Assembly: GCF_032854445.1 (NCBI RefSeq)
Contig: NC_088300.1
Location: forward strand, 61,728,984-61,792,983
From: Liolophura sinensis
Taxonomy: Eukaryota; Mollusca; Polyplacophora; Chitonida; Chitonidae
Direction: 5' to 3'
DNA: 64,000 nt
A model generated the notes under the pieces. The model worked only from the letters and a program-made list of their open reading frames with translations, did no database searches and had not been told where the DNA came from. A program made the translations under genes and the position numbers. Of this stretch, positions 35,489 through 48,506 are shown piece by piece; the stretch's first letter is position 1, and every line of letters starts with the position of its first letter.

Positions 35489-36455
35489 ATGGTTTTCAAG
35501 AGGCTCTTGCGTAATACTGGTATGTAATATTCACATAAAAATTCCACGTGCCCTTATAATTTATAACTTAAAAAGCGAAATCCAAGCATATATGTCAGTT
35601 TAATTTTTCTTTTTCTTTGAGTAAAAAGAGATTTGATTTTGCAATTGATATTGCTAATACTCATGTGTAAATGTAATACAATGTATATGTAACATGGTCT
35701 TCAGATGTGCTTTACCATTCAATCGTACGGTAGAGTTCATCTCCAGTTACATGTAATAACACACTATTTTCTGACTTTCAGCCAACAAGATCAAGAAGCA
35801 CACCTTCCTATACCACCTCCCCCTGCAGGTCACCCAAGCTCGGTTCTCTCAGTCTACGATTCCCCACCGCCTGGCAGTGTCCCAGTACCCGGGCACTCAA
35901 TGTTGCGTCATGGCGATGACGGCGCTGGTGACATCACAGCAGATCGCTGCTCCTGACTGGACATCAGACACACTCGATAACGTCATCATATCCGGAAATA
36001 AGCTTCATTCTGATTGGATAGCTGTCACCGGAAGAACAGATTCTAAAGAAAAAAGAATTGCGGTGGAAGAACTTCCAGAAAAATGTTTGTCACGTGGCCA
36101 ATGCTTTAAAATTTGCCAAGGAAAGATTCACTACGGCACGCTGGACATGAGTCGACAAACGTCCGAGGAGTTCAAACTGAAGACGTTTGCTGAAGCTCTT
36201 GGCTATTGTCTCTCACGTCGATTCAATGGTGCCCTTCTAACAATCCAGGACAAAACCATGGCCATCTTCCACAAGAAAGGTTTCCTATATCTATGCGACT
36301 CACATGGCTATGACAGTATGGGCAAACCGTGCAGAAACGGCCAGGCAATACTGGCCAAATTTGTCAACAGGGACCATTTCGTGCACTACATCAAACACCG
36401 GGAAGTTGCATCCGCCATATTCAATCTTGTTCCAGTTACTGTCAATGCTCTGTGA
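35489..36455 (+). CDS. UL36/C76-like cysteine peptidase homologue, copy 1
   Basis: Two exons, 35489-35519 and 35782-36455, joined in phase 1 across a 262-base GT-AG intron, give 234 residues. The open frame alone starts at a non-ATG codon at 35877; splicing supplies a real Met and a basic N-terminus (MVFKRLLRNTANKIKK). Motifs: YPGTQCC at about 47-52 with a candidate nucleophile Cys51 and nearby Gln50; W-x5-LD-x5-G-x-KLH; and LCDSHGYDSMGK with Asp183 and His185. Gln, Cys and a late D-x-H in this order resemble the Peptidase_C76 deubiquitinase domain known from herpesvirus tegument proteins (inference from pattern). No transmembrane span or signal peptide is seen. By hand count it differs from copy 2 at about 20 of 192 residues. 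It could be a host immune or ubiquitin-pathway enzyme, or an old viral or transposon acquisition. Confidence 0.75.
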
Positions 36456-36835
36456 AAGTATTATATAATGTAATGTACTATACATTTAATTTATTTTTAT
36501 CTGCTATATACGTTTTTGTATATCACTTGTTATTCGCGCACTCTTAATTTATAATTAAACTGTTATGTACGATGAAGAACTTAGACATTAGACAACTACT
36601 TACGTATGCTGTGTTTGGCAGTCTATCTGTGGGCGGTCAACTCCGGCACTTTTAACTGTCGGAAGGCCCGTTTCCTTGACTGTGCTATGTATGCATTTGA
36701 GAAATATATATTTTATATCAGATGTTTTGTCTAAAACATTCCTGCTGTTTGTTGTGATATTTGTGGCAGTTCACATCTGAGGTGAAAGTATGTCTACCAG
36801 CAAAAATATCACCCAGATTTGATAATTATATAGCA

Positions 36836-37040
36836 GTGAGAGGTTAGAGCAAGGAAACAGGACTGGTTGAGCCGATGTCAGTGTGACGTGTGTGTGGGTG
36901 TCGTCTGTGGTGTAGGACTTTGGTCGAATGGACTCGACCTGCGACAAGAAGACGTAGTGTATAAATACACGTCTAATAACTCCTCGTCGTCATATGAATG
37001 AAAATTGGTTAAGTACAACGCAAAACACAAAGTATATGTA
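36836..37040 (+). repeat. Family-D SINE fragment
   Basis: Contains gaggttagagcaaggaaaca, then gacaagaagacg and tcatatgaatgaaaattggt. Its 5' half is shared with 42331-42440, so it predates the module duplication. Confidence 0.7.
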
Positions 37041-37049
37041 TATACATAA

Positions 37050-39390
37050 TTATAGAACATAGGCATATTTATATAATATAACCAAAATTTACTCTCCTGT
37101 ACCATTGGATTGATCTATCCGTCAATGTCATATCACCCAGGGCTGAATTTCATATTCTCAATTTTCAAACTTCACCGTGTAGTTGAAATATTTTTTCTGA
37201 TACCTGTGGCCTTTTTTCTCCCCATATATAGAGCCAGACTTATGTTCACTTTATACGCTGTCCTTTTCAAGTCTTAATGTCCGAAATCATCAAAAAGCAA
37301 CAGAAACTCATTCAGTCATATAACCAGGTGACAAGATGGCGCATGATGTACAACCAGTTCTGTGCGGTTGATGTACAACCAGTTCTTCTCTATCCCTAAC
37401 AAACACAAACCGTTACGTACCGCACTAATGCTTAACAACAACAAGTTGAGCTCTCCCTATCATATATCACATACTTACATTTATACCGACACTCACCAGA
37501 ATGTCCGATCTGGTGACCTCAACAATGACATTAACATTATTTTTCAGACTTTTTGCTACTTTTACTAGCTTATGGAATATCAATATTCCTATAATAACCA
37601 CCAGGGACTACAGTGTAAGAAATTGGTCTCCGAATGGTTCTGATTTGGCACGATGATATTCAGGTTATCTCTCCATCAGTCAAATGTTTAATCCCTATTA
37701 ATTTTATTACAAATGAAAGGACGCAAACCAAGTGTCAGTTACTGAATAGTTTATTACTAGTAACATCAAGATTCTAACGACCGTCCAGATAGAGGGTTCA
37801 CATCGCCATAGAGGTTGTACAGGAAAAAATCCCAAAGATGTCTTAGTAAATAGACACTCCGCCTGGATCCACTGAGAACAGCCGATCTCATCATGTCAAG
37901 GAGTTAAAAGACAAAAATAAAAAATAATATGACTTCAGTTATTTTGAATGAGGAGTGGAAAAAGACCTATACTACCACAGTCATTGTGTATTTGAGGTGG
38001 TTGCTAACTCCATAAATTACCTATTCGGCTAAAATTGCTCACAGGCAAAACAAAGTGTAAGTGACGTTAGCAGAAAAAGTTGTGTTCTTGAGTTATAGAA
38101 ATAAAATTCATCTGATTGGTTAAAACTGATAACTTGGGGGCACTTTCTATTTTATAGTTTACTTTTAACTGCAATATCTCAAAATAACAAACGTGTGCGT
38201 TTCAAACTGTATATAGGGTACGTTACCGATGCAAATGCATACTTGGTCTATAGTGTTGTCTTATCTTCTAACATTACACATGCGCATAAAACATATGCCA
38301 TCGCTGTGCTGGATTCATGTCGAATATAACATGTATTTTGGAAATTTTCGTAAGAGGATCTGCTTCTTACCCTTCACATTTCTTCCGCTTATTTCGATTC
38401 AAAAGATTAATGACGGTCTTTGATTTCGGTGAGTGTTAAACAAATGGTTACGCTATGAAATCAATTTTAATCGAGAACAGGAACCAAACAAAACCTTCGT
38501 TACTCTTATGACTTCTAATTACTGTTTTTACATCACGTTATGCCAATAATCTAATGATCTATCCCTTTTCAGTAAATTCAATTCATTTCCAAGTTTATCA
38601 TGGCTGGGAAGCATATTGTGTCCACTGTTATATCGAAACTGAGGTAAATGTAGATTATGGGTACTAAAATGAGACTCCATGTCATTGAAGATTGCGCATG
38701 GGGCAAATAGTTGGATATACTCTTTTATAATATATAATTTTATATGGTTCGAGTAAAATGCATTTCAAACGTCCGGGTCTTTGATGACCTTTTCTAGTAT
38801 GACCAGGGACGCCACATGAGGCTTTTGCCACTTCACAAACTGAGCCCTATATTTCTCTTTAACATTCATATTGTCCTAGGCATAAAATTGTAAATGTATT
38901 CGCAGAAAGAACAAACAGTCTGAAGCAAAATGTATGGAAGTGACGTCACCATACCTACTGATTCCAAACAAGCCCCCGTATAGAATCAGCTGTTTAAAAA
39001 CCATTGTAATCAGTCGGAGAAATTCTAAATTGAAAATCCGCCTGTTTTCCAAGGCTGTAGGTCTTTCATGTGATACATACTTCATTTTACTGTGTTTCTT
39101 TGTCTCTCATACGTGTTGGGGGGGGGGGGGGGTAACATTTGTAACCACCATCACTAAACCATATACACTCCAATAATAGAGGACAAACTGGTAATAATTC
39201 TTAGTGATAATTCTTCAAACAAACTGACCAGTCCTTCAAATGTCATTCTCCCATTAATTGTAGATCAAACACGTTCGAGTATCACGGCAAGTGCATACCT
39301 TGGTCGACAATATAGCACAAGTTGCCAATTTCTAGCTCTTTTAATTTTATTGCCATTAAAATTACGTGACTTAAAAACCGAGAAATTCCC
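37050..39390. other. No gene recognised between modules 2 and 3
   Basis: Only short open frames. A 15-base G run sits at 39118-39132. A small direct repeat, gatgtacaaccagttct, occurs at 37345 and 37368. Confidence 0.4.
39118..39132 (+). repeat. Poly-G run of 15
   Basis: Uninterrupted G homopolymer between gtgtt and taacattt. Its length may be unstable or affected by sequencing. Confidence 0.9.
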
Positions 39391-40544
39391 TTCTGATTAA
39401 TTAACAGGCGGTGTTTAATTACTACCAGACAAATTTAGCCCACCAGGCGGCCCAATCTGTACATTGTATAAAGTTTGATAAAGACAGTATTTGCAAGGTA
39501 TCGTGAGACAGTAGACAGACAGATCCATGGAGTCTTTAACTCATTAACTCTCCCAACGTTGGAGTCTTTTAGTGATTAAAGCACTTCAGACTAATCAGAC
39601 TGCGTCTCTCTTGGAAAAGTCTGAAAGTGTTTCATCGGAAGTCGTTTCCCCGGGTTGGGTGCCCGAACATTAGTCTATGACTGGGAAGCGGACGGGAACA
39701 GTCTTGTTCTGTCAGTAGATTTCTGTCTCGTGATTATAGGACAGCAACGCTAAATGACGCGTGCTTTATGAACATTCAAATTTGATCAGGGATGACTACA
39801 TGACGTTTATATGTGCTACTAACTGGCATAACCACAAACAATGCTATATGCCACAGGCAATGACATATGTATTGCAACGGTGTAAATAATCGAGCTTATC
39901 TGAGCAAATCTAAACCGAGATTTATGGTCTAAACTTCACCTAGTATTTATCAACACTTCTGGGGTTTAACAAACCGTCAGTGGTCATCCTGAATAGGATC
40001 ATCTCCTACATACACATTCTTATGCACCTGGAAAGAAAACTCTATTTCATAATGTCCGAATTCTTCTGTACGTTTCCTCACACATCATACTATTATACCA
40101 CGTGTTAATGGGTTGGCCTGTGGGGGGTCAGTCAAACTGTTGTCCTTAATTGTCACATGAACTGCCTGAAATAATAATTAATAAACCAGGATGGGTAAGA
40201 AGTGTGTTTTGGAGGGGGGGGGGAGAGGTTGGGGTTGGTGAGGGTTATTGTCTACTTAATCTAAGGTTGCGTCGTTATTTTTCAAACCATTTAATCAAAT
40301 GTTTGAGTTCTTAACAAATTTGAAAAATAATTCCCTTGTGCCATATATTGATGTGCGTCCATGTTTGGCCCATGAAAATTTCGGAAGTAAAATCAGAGCT
40401 GGTCAAGTAATGCAGTTAAGATGTTTTAAGATGACGAAAACAACTTCCATAACATTTATTGTTGGGCGCATTAGAGATCAGGAGCTAGAAATATTTTTTC
40501 AGCTAACTCTATAAGCAGGAACCATATGTACTTGAAGATGTTTA

Positions 40545-40930
40545 TGTGCCCTAGGACAGATTGTTGTCCTCGAGGAAGCTCTTAAACAAGGAGGAAGAGG
40601 CCTAATCCAGAGGCAGGTACCTCCGACAGGGTAAGGCGTTGTCCTGGGTGCTCAGCTGTGTGTGTAGTGTTTGTCCAAACCTAATCAGCCCCGTCATCAC
40701 TCACCTGGAAACTAGACCCCATGCAAAATGGACACGACCCCCGGGTCCGGCGAGGGAGGGGTAGAGCATGACATCCCCGGACGTGACAGATCTATATTAA
40801 CGAGTTCGGCTCCAAAGGTATTGACCACCAATCAGAAGTAGCCGGTCACTTCCCCACCCCAGGTCGCCGTCCCCTCAAGCCAAACATCATCGCTCCATTA
40901 TATAAAAGACCATCAGATTCCAGGAATGAT
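40545..40930 (+). promoter_or_regulatory. Conserved upstream block and TATA promoter of gene copy 2
   Basis: TATATAAA at 40899-40906, 124 bases before the start codon. Shares gtttgtccaaacctaatcag, ccaatcagaagtagcc and cagatctatattaacga with the other two copies. Confidence 0.7.
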
Positions 40931-41022
40931 CATTTACAACATCTCTCGGACATAGTTCTCCTTTCAGATAGTTGTTTGCGTTAAAGTTTGTTCTCGTACC
41001 AGACGATATCTTTACATCCAAG

Positions 41023-41977
41023 ATGGTTTTCAAGAGGCTGTTACGCAATACTGGTAAGTTACTGGCACATAATAATGGGATAAAGAGCGAAATCCAAGCA
41101 TGTATGTCAGCTGCATTTTATTTATCTCAGCAAACAGAGAATAACGTTGCTTGTGGAATTGTTTAAACAATACTCATATGGTAAGGTAATACAATGTATG
41201 TTGAAAATGATCTTTAGACGATGTGCTCCCTACAGTAGTGATCATCTCCATCTCTATGTTTGACATACGCACATGTAGTAACATACTATTTCCTGACTTT
41301 CAGCCAACAAGATCAAGAAGCACACCTTCCTATACCACCTCCCCCTGCAGGTCACCCAAGCTCGGTTCTCTCAGTCCACGATTCCCCACCGCCTGGCAGT
41401 GTCCCAGTACCCGGGCACTCAATGTTGTGTCATGGCGATGACGGCGCTGGTGACGTCACAGCAGATCGCCGCTCCTGACTGGACGTCAGACACACTCGAT
41501 AACATAATAATCTTTGGGGATAAGCTTCATTCTGATTGGATAGCGACCACCGGAAGGGCAGATTGCAAGGAAAAAAGAATTGCGGTGGAAGAACTTCCAG
41601 AAAAATGTTTGTCACGTGGCCAGTGTTTAATAATTCGCCAAGGAAAGATTCACTACGGCACGCTGGAGATGAGTCGACAAACGGCCGAGGAGTTCAAACT
41701 GAAGACGTTTTCTGAGGCTCTAGACTATTGTCTCTCACGTCGATTCAATGGTGCCCTACTTACAATTCAGGACAAAACCATGGCCATCTTCTACAAGAAG
41801 GGTTTCCTGTACTTATGTGACTCGCATGGCTATGACAGTATGGGCAAACCGTGCAGAAACGGCCAGGCATTACTGGCCAAATTTGTCAACAAGGACCATC
41901 TCGTGTACTACATCAAACACCGGGAAGTTCCATCCGCCATGTTCAATCTTGTACCAGTTACTGTCAATGCTCTGTGA
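41023..41977 (+). CDS. UL36/C76-like cysteine peptidase homologue, copy 2
   Basis: Exons 41023-41053 and 41304-41977 (intron 250 bases, gtaagt donor, ttcag acceptor) give 234 residues with the same phase-1 junction as the other copies. The N-terminal 42 residues, including KHTFLYHLPLQ, match copies 1 and 3. The candidate active-site motifs GTQCC (Cys51) and CDSHGYDS (Asp183, His185) are intact. Compared with copy 1 it has F for S in the IIIFGDKLH segment and R for C near LIIRQGK, both shared with copy 3, so copies 2 and 3 are the closer pair although they face opposite ways. About 9 of 192 residues differ from copy 3. Family call and alternatives as for copy 1. Confidence 0.75.
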
Positions 41978-42330
41978 AAGTATTAGATAATGTAATGTAC
42001 TATATATTTAATTTATTTTTAGCTCCTGTATACGTTTTTGTACATCACTTGTTATTTGCGCACTCTTAATTTATGATTGATTGATATGTACGATAAAGAA
42101 TTTAGCTAATAGTAAATTATTTATGTATGTTGTGTTTGGCAGTCTATCTGTGGGCGGTTAACTTATTATTTTTAACTGTCGGAGAGCCCATTTTTTTGAC
42201 TGTGCCATTTATGCATTTGAAAAATTTCATATTTTATACCAGACGTTTTGTCTAAAACATTCTCGTAGTTTGTTGCCATATTTGTGCTAGTTCACTAAAA
42301 TATTACCCAGGTCTGATAATCATATAGCAG

Positions 42331-42440
42331 CGAGAGGTTAGAGCAAGGGAACAGGACTGGTGTCAGTATAATGTGTGGGTTTGCTGTCGTGTCTGGTGTC
42401 TTCGGCAGGATACTTCATTGGCGGCAGCATTTTGGTCTGA
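42331..42440 (+). repeat. Family-D SINE fragment (shared with module 2)
   Basis: gaggttagagcaaggg, acaggactgg and gatacttcattggcggcagc blocks. It is part of the duplicated downstream segment. Confidence 0.65.
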
Positions 42441-42914
42441 TAATCAAATAGTCGTTAACATGTTATTAAAATCGAAATGAGACAGAATAGTGGCATTTAT
42501 GAGGTGGCTTAGTTCGGCGTGCTCACAGAATCTACAGGTAGTATATAGCTTACATGGATAGCAAAGCTATGCTATTTCACGTTAACGATTGGGAAAATAA
42601 ACGTTCTAATTGTTTGCCCTAATTTATCGCCATCTGCTTCTGCTTACCACCCGTCTGGTTACCATGAAAGTTCAAATCTCAATCAATATCATTTAGCGCA
42701 ATCTTGTTGTACAGTTCTATATATTTATATATAGGTAAGAAGGAGTTATGAATTCCGTTTTTTTTCAGATCTGGGACTGCTGTGGGAGACATGGCCGTAA
42801 ACCTATGCCGTGACTCTCATCTTTGTTCCTTGTGCACTTACGGACATATCAATATAATAGGACACTATATGCCCCACCGGCAGTGGGGAGTGTTGTGTTT
42901 CAGAACTGTTGGAA

Positions 42915-43188
42915 CGACTTATTTATTTATTTGTTTTATTTATTTGCTTGGTGTTTTACGCCCTGCTCAAGAATATCTCACTTATACAATGGCGGTCAGC
43001 ATTATGGTGGGAGGAAACCGGACAGAGCCCGGACCAAGTCCACAACCGTCCGCAGGTTGCTGAAGACCTTCCCAAATACTGCTGGAGAGAAAGCCAACAT
43101 GAGCTGAGCTCGCAGTAGCCGCATTTGTAAGAGGCTTCTGGGTAATTGCACCGCGCTTGCGTGCTACTCTCCCTAAGCCATGGTAGCA
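42915..43188 (-). repeat. Family-A SINE, full length
   Basis: A double (TTTA)n tail, then gcttggtgttttacgccctg, through to the head complement taagccatggtagcacc. Open frames on both strands are artefacts. Confidence 0.85.
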
Positions 43189-43439
43189 CCCTGCTTGACT
43201 GGCATTTAATCCTGACCTATAAGTAATTTCTTTATTCCGACTCTTTTATTGTTCTTGAGGCCTTTGTCACAGAAAGCCATTGGTGGCGCTTGTACTAGTT
43301 GTATTTCTGAATCAATTTAGAGTTCACGTGGGACGAATATTCGTCAGTAAGTTGCCAAGGACTGGTGGTTTTATGAAGAGGAGAGCAATCGTTTTTGGGT
43401 ACGACTGAGTCATGCAAATCTGTTTATTATTAGGAACAG

Positions 43440-43800
43440 ATGTATTATTCCCGTTGATTAATAAACAAGGATCTCCTAATCATCTTCAGACGAATTCAAA
43501 CAAATTTCAATAAAGCAAAGGGCACTGTATGATACTAGGTAGACAACCTTACTGACGCTGTCACTCATTAACCCTTTCAATGTGAAAGTCTTTTCAGTAA
43601 TTACAGTAGAGACCGTGGGTCTGTTTGAATGGTCTTCACCGGAAGTCGGTTCTACGGCCTGGTTTCCGGTATTATAGTCTGTGACAGGCAAGCAGATGGG
43701 AACAGTAATGTTTTGTCAGTCTAGTGGTACAGTAACAATAAGTTTCGCGCTACGTACTTTATGCTGCATCAGGTATCCTCCAGACGTTAGTTAAGCATAC
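43440..43800 (+). repeat. Array module 4, gene-less remnant
   Basis: Contains cttcagacgaattcaaa, tcattaaccctttcaatg, gtgacaggcaagcagatggg and aacagtaatgttttgtcag, the module signature order. No gene or promoter block follows. Confidence 0.6.
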
Positions 43801-43873
43801 ACACATATATATTAATTCAGTTTACATATGATTTATTCACAGATGAAATATGGTGAGTCAAAAGAAAAGGACA

Positions 43874-44030
43874 TGCTCCTTGGCCTAGTGGTTAACATGA
43901 TACACAATAATCCAGGAGTCTGGTACCAAAGCGTTCGATGAGAGTTCACGCAAGCTTCATCTTCGTAGTACATGTGAATTATTTCTGAGTACTGCGAAAA
44001 TCTCCAATCATATACATAAATCAATCAATG
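43874..44030 (+). repeat. SINE with family-A-like tail
   Basis: Box A ttggcctagtggttaacatg. The 3' end gaattatttctgagtactgc and tccaatcatatacataaatc is a degraded form of the family-A tail. Confidence 0.55.
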
Positions 44031-46690
44031 GGAAAAGCGGCAATCAACACCCATAGTTTTTGAGCGGATCACTCTAACCTATTTATCAAAAATTAAATCT
44101 AAACAGGATCTAAGCCCTGCATGCTCAAAAACATTCTTTTAAGAAAACTTTCAGTGGACTAATATAAAGCTTATTCTACGCCCTATAGGCTGCCAAAAGT
44201 GCCATAACACATGGAGCTTAGCAATAAGCTTAGCAATAATTCTCAAGCTTAAAATGAATTTTCTTGGGCAAACCTTCAATATGCAGATGAAGGAAAGATG
44301 GCAAAATATATAACGTCACATTTTTTATTCTTGAGGCTATACACATATAAAGATGGACTTTTTGAGAGGTATTGTTGTGTGATGAATTTAGCGGTGCCAC
44401 TTTGTAAAGCGAAATTTCGCGAGGCGAAATGTCGCGTGCCAAAATGTCGTGTGCCAAAATGTACCGAGATCACTCTCCTGACAGTAGTATATCCGATTCC
44501 ATCATTCACGCGGTATGATCAAGTGGACGGTCCTCGATTGAGATACATGTAGTTGTCAGTTTGCTGCAGAATGGGCTTTATAGTTTATAAAACGTTTGCG
44601 GACGAAATTTACCACTTATCTCCAGTTATAATTAACTGGATGACTCGTTATATGACCTACTTATAAATAAAATGTGTGAAAATCTTAAAACATTAATGGG
44701 GTTATATACCGGAAATTTTAGGCAAAAAAATCCATATCTTGTAAATCAAGTCAAAGCTTTCCATTTGAGAAAAATACTTAAGTTCTTGACTTAAAAAAAA
44801 AATTCATACTAGTACCAGTATTAAAATTACTATAGTGTTAAAATGACTAGTTATAAAATTACAATACAATTATAAAGCTGGTCACATTATAAATTTTACG
44901 AACGTTATTACCGATTTTGAAGGGTAACGTGGTAATTATTTGTGTGAGCTATTTGAAAATAATAGGAAAAAATAGATTGGATTTACGTTGATTGATTTTT
45001 TTGCCCCAAACCTCTGCATGGTATAGCCTTTAACTGTTGCTGATAATTTTATAGTTATAAACTTTCGACGTTTGCAATATACAATATGAATACGATTACT
45101 GAGAGATTGTTCAAACTTTTATATTTTTATTTGAAATTGGAGAACGAATGTCATATGTTATGTTTCCTTTCTAGTAGGTCGTTAGGCACTAATCATTCCA
45201 GTACCTAATGGTGTCGTCTTTTTTTCAGTGTAAAATCATCTATGAAGATCTACAGCACGGCTAATTTATGTAACACTTATGCATCACCTGCAGTTCTAAT
45301 GGCCCTGTAAGGTGCCTGTGAGGTGTGACATAACCTTCCACACTTAACAGTTTTACCCTAACTCTAGGCGATGAAGTAAAACTGTGAAATGCACGTGTCG
45401 CTCGGTCCATCACTCGGCCAGTCACCGTGAAGATGTCAACACCCGGTGGATCCGCCAGGGGATATTGTTTCCGTCTGGTTGTCTTTCAGATTCTTACTTC
45501 ACTTGACAAAGAGAAGATGGTCGTATTGGTGTCACGGGTCGAGGAGGTGTGAATGAGTTCTGTGTCTGTGAGAAGATTAGCCCCGGTAGTTAACACCTGG
45601 CCAGATCAATTAATGTGACATGTGTTATAGAACTGCCAGAAGTCGGGTATACTAGATTATACCACCAACATTATACAACACTGAGAAAATAGTGTGGCAG
45701 CTGGAGGATTTTCTTCAGGCTACGTTTAACCATGCAGCTGAAGACTACTTTTGTAGTAACAATGCACGTTTGTCTTTTAAGCAGCCCTGTTGTAATATTG
45801 CTACCTCACTATGCTGGGTTAAAAAATGGAGGGTACCGTGTGTAAATCAGGCACATCTATATACCAATATTTAATATCTTTAATGAGATGAACAATTTAT
45901 AATAACACTGAGATATCTGATGAAGGGAGGTCCGGTTTTAGTTGCGACTTAGTTAGTCATATGTATGGAAGGACGGTCAATTGTTGACAAGTGTGAAAGC
46001 AAATTTGGAAATGCCCACAAGATGCACAAACATTTCAAGCAAAACTAGGGCATTCTATATGGATTCAAATTAATACAATCGTATTTTGAGAAATATAGGT
46101 TGGAACTAGAACACTTATCACAATTACAACGCTTTGGTCTGTCGTAACAGCACTGGATTGTCTTATTTAGCGAGGAGTTGCAAAACTATACACATATAAT
46201 GACACTAAACAAGTCTATACGGAGCAGTAAAAAAGTCAACAAAGTTTGTTGGTGAAAAACTCAACAAAAACAAGCGTATTTTTACTAAACGTTTTCTTTT
46301 TCCAGTTTCCCCTGCCTTATAAATGTGCATATTACTTGCATTACATTATCCGAAATATTTCGTCCATCCAAGTTGTTTACCTGATGTATATCTGCTTCGC
46401 TGGCCAGCATTGACTTAGACATACATGTTTCACACTGTCCAGTCATGGTTTTATAACAACTAGCGATAAGTACAAAAACTTCAAATAAACACCAAATGCG
46501 CCTGTATTTATTGCGTATAATAACATCTGTAATCATTCAAGTACTCACTTAACAAGCCGCTTTCCCAGTTGCATTTTCTCAAATTTGAATCTTTGGGTGA
46601 TTATTCACGGATACGATATCTGTTCTGCCACCACTTTTAATTGTTACCTATCCACGTTGAAATAGTTGATCAGAGAGCAGTGTATGAAAA

Positions 46691-46723
46691 GGTGGTGGTG
46701 GTGGTGTTGGGGGGCGGGGGTGG
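46691..46723 (+). repeat. (GGT)n and G-rich tract
   Basis: ggtggtggtggtggtgttgg then ggggcgggggtgg, with G-quadruplex potential. Confidence 0.8.
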
Positions 46724-47852
46724 CTGTTGATCTCCGTGAGGGGTCAATTGACCTACTCCGCCCTACAAACTCACATAAAAAGCTATAATCCGTTATTACT
46801 GTAATCTCTTCCATGGCCATTTGTTGGCGTGAAGGAATTTCTTTCTTGTGAGGAACACTTGTAGTGAATAACAGACGACCGGTTGACACATCCTACTCGC
46901 TGAGTGTGACGTAATCAACTCAACCTGCCCGTGAAAATTAATCAATTAGAGACGGTAGACTGCCGAACACAATACACGGAATTCTGCTGCCAATTCCTGG
47001 CCAAAAGCTAGTGACATTCCAGGATTTGTACGATGGACGAAAACAATGGGGTTATACATGGCTTCATGGAAATGTGAAGGAACTCAGTTACTAATAGTAC
47101 TGTCAATAGCTTAGCGTGGGCACACTGATCATATCCCGCCCAAGGCCTGGCAGTAGAAATCATAGACCTCAAGATAATTTTCCCAAATAGCTCTTTGGAT
47201 TAAAGCTATTTTCGAAAGATTTAAGCACGCAGTGTTGAATAATACAATTTCACTGGCACATCGGTTACTTTTTCACCATTTATATTAGAGGAACTCAATT
47301 TCGTGAGATGAAGGTCTACAAAAACCAGTTAACACTTTCCATATTTGACAGACAGCTGACAAGACACCTTTTGGCGATTTTCTCAATTTCGACTCGAAAT
47401 GACGGACACGTATACAACTGCTTTAGTATAAGATAGGTCCATCAAGCAAAAGTAATCATACAGATACCAAGGCAAAATATATGAAAACCCGATTTGTCCT
47501 GAAAAAATATTTAATTTTTTTTAAGTAAAAAGAAATGTTCTACGACAACAAACTGTTAGTAAAAGATGAGGATGTTAGATGTATTATGATGTATGAACGC
47601 ACATATAGACGGGATGACGCCCAGTAGCGATTTCAGTTGGAAAGATTTCCATTATTTACGTACTTGTGGAATATTCTGAACTATTTCATTTGAAACCGCG
47701 TCTGATTATCCAACCTAGTACACTCACCGAAGGAAATTGATATACTTTAGAAACTACGTTTCTAGAACTCATGTTGTCTCGCAGATCCTGGCCGTTCTTT
47801 TATTGTAAGACCTATAATAGGCCCATTTAAAGCCCTGTTTGAATAATCCTTT

Positions 47853-48000
47853 CATTAGATTGTCCAGCAAGCAAGGTTCAGAACCATATCACTTGCACTC
47901 AAAAACCATGTTTAAAACACTTTCATAGTTACAGTATTTACACGTGCGCATCATTAGACTGTCCAGCAAACAGGGTTCAGAAACATATTACCTGTACTTG
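47853..48000 (+). repeat. Imperfect direct repeat, about 97-bp spacing
   Basis: Both copies contain ttgtccagcaa or ctgtccagcaa, then ggttcagaa and catat, then cttgcac or ctgtac. Confidence 0.65.
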
Positions 48001-48506
48001 TACTCACGGCCATGCTCGCTTTCTAAAAAAATGTACCATGTTCTGTCATGAAGCATGTGCCATGACCCCTATGCGCACTCGGCCATGATCAATCTATTGT
48101 TAGATATTCAATATAACCAGCAACTTACTGGAGAGTGACGATGATTGGAAGGTGGAGCAAACAATACAGAATGGACACGTAACACGCAAGAACAATTTGA
48201 CTGTCTCATAAGATCATTTTATTTTAGGTTCTTGAGAATAAAACGCGGTACAAAATATGTCTTTGGTAAAAGTTTTTCGTAGCACATAGTCTAGTGAACG
48301 GTAATTGTGAGAGCGGAAAAATCCCTCTTATATAGACTCATTAAATTAAATATCTCATATTAATGTAATCCACTGTGGGATAAATCAATCATCGTACATA
48401 ACAATCAAAACATAAATTGGCAAGTGCGTAAATAACAAGTGACACAATAATTAAATATAGCTTTTGTGAAGGTAGGAAATAAATAAATAGATGACACAAT
48501 ATATTT

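Larger units (their letters stand above)
33580..36900 (+). repeat. Array module 2, containing gene copy 1
   Basis: Runs from the signature block (aattaacaggcggcg, then ttactcccagacaaattcag) through a G-rich tract (34250-34365), the conserved upstream block (about 34950-35400) and the gene, to a shared downstream segment (ggcagtctatctgtgggcgg) that includes part of a family-D SINE. It aligns by eye with module 3 over the whole length. Confidence 0.75.
39395..42440 (+). repeat. Array module 3, containing gene copy 2
   Basis: Same block order as module 2: gattaattaacaggcggtgt, ttactaccagacaaattta, gaagcggacgggaacagtct, the G-rich tract at 40209-40244, the promoter block, the gene, then the ggcagtctatctgtgggcgg downstream segment and SINE piece. 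Module starts are about 5.8 kb apart. Confidence 0.75.
44031..48200. other. Spacer at the centre of the inverted array
   Basis: No gene recognised. It holds a short ccaaaatgtcgtgtgc-type tandem at 44405-44465, a (GGT)n/G-rich tract at 46691-46723, and a direct repeat of gactgtccagcaaacagggt-like sequence at about 47855 and 47952. The array changes orientation somewhere in this spacer. Confidence 0.45.

Noticed and set aside
35877-36455. Starting the peptidase-like gene at 35877 as a 192-residue protein
   Set aside because: The codon there is GTG. All three copies have an upstream exon with ATG and matching splice phase.
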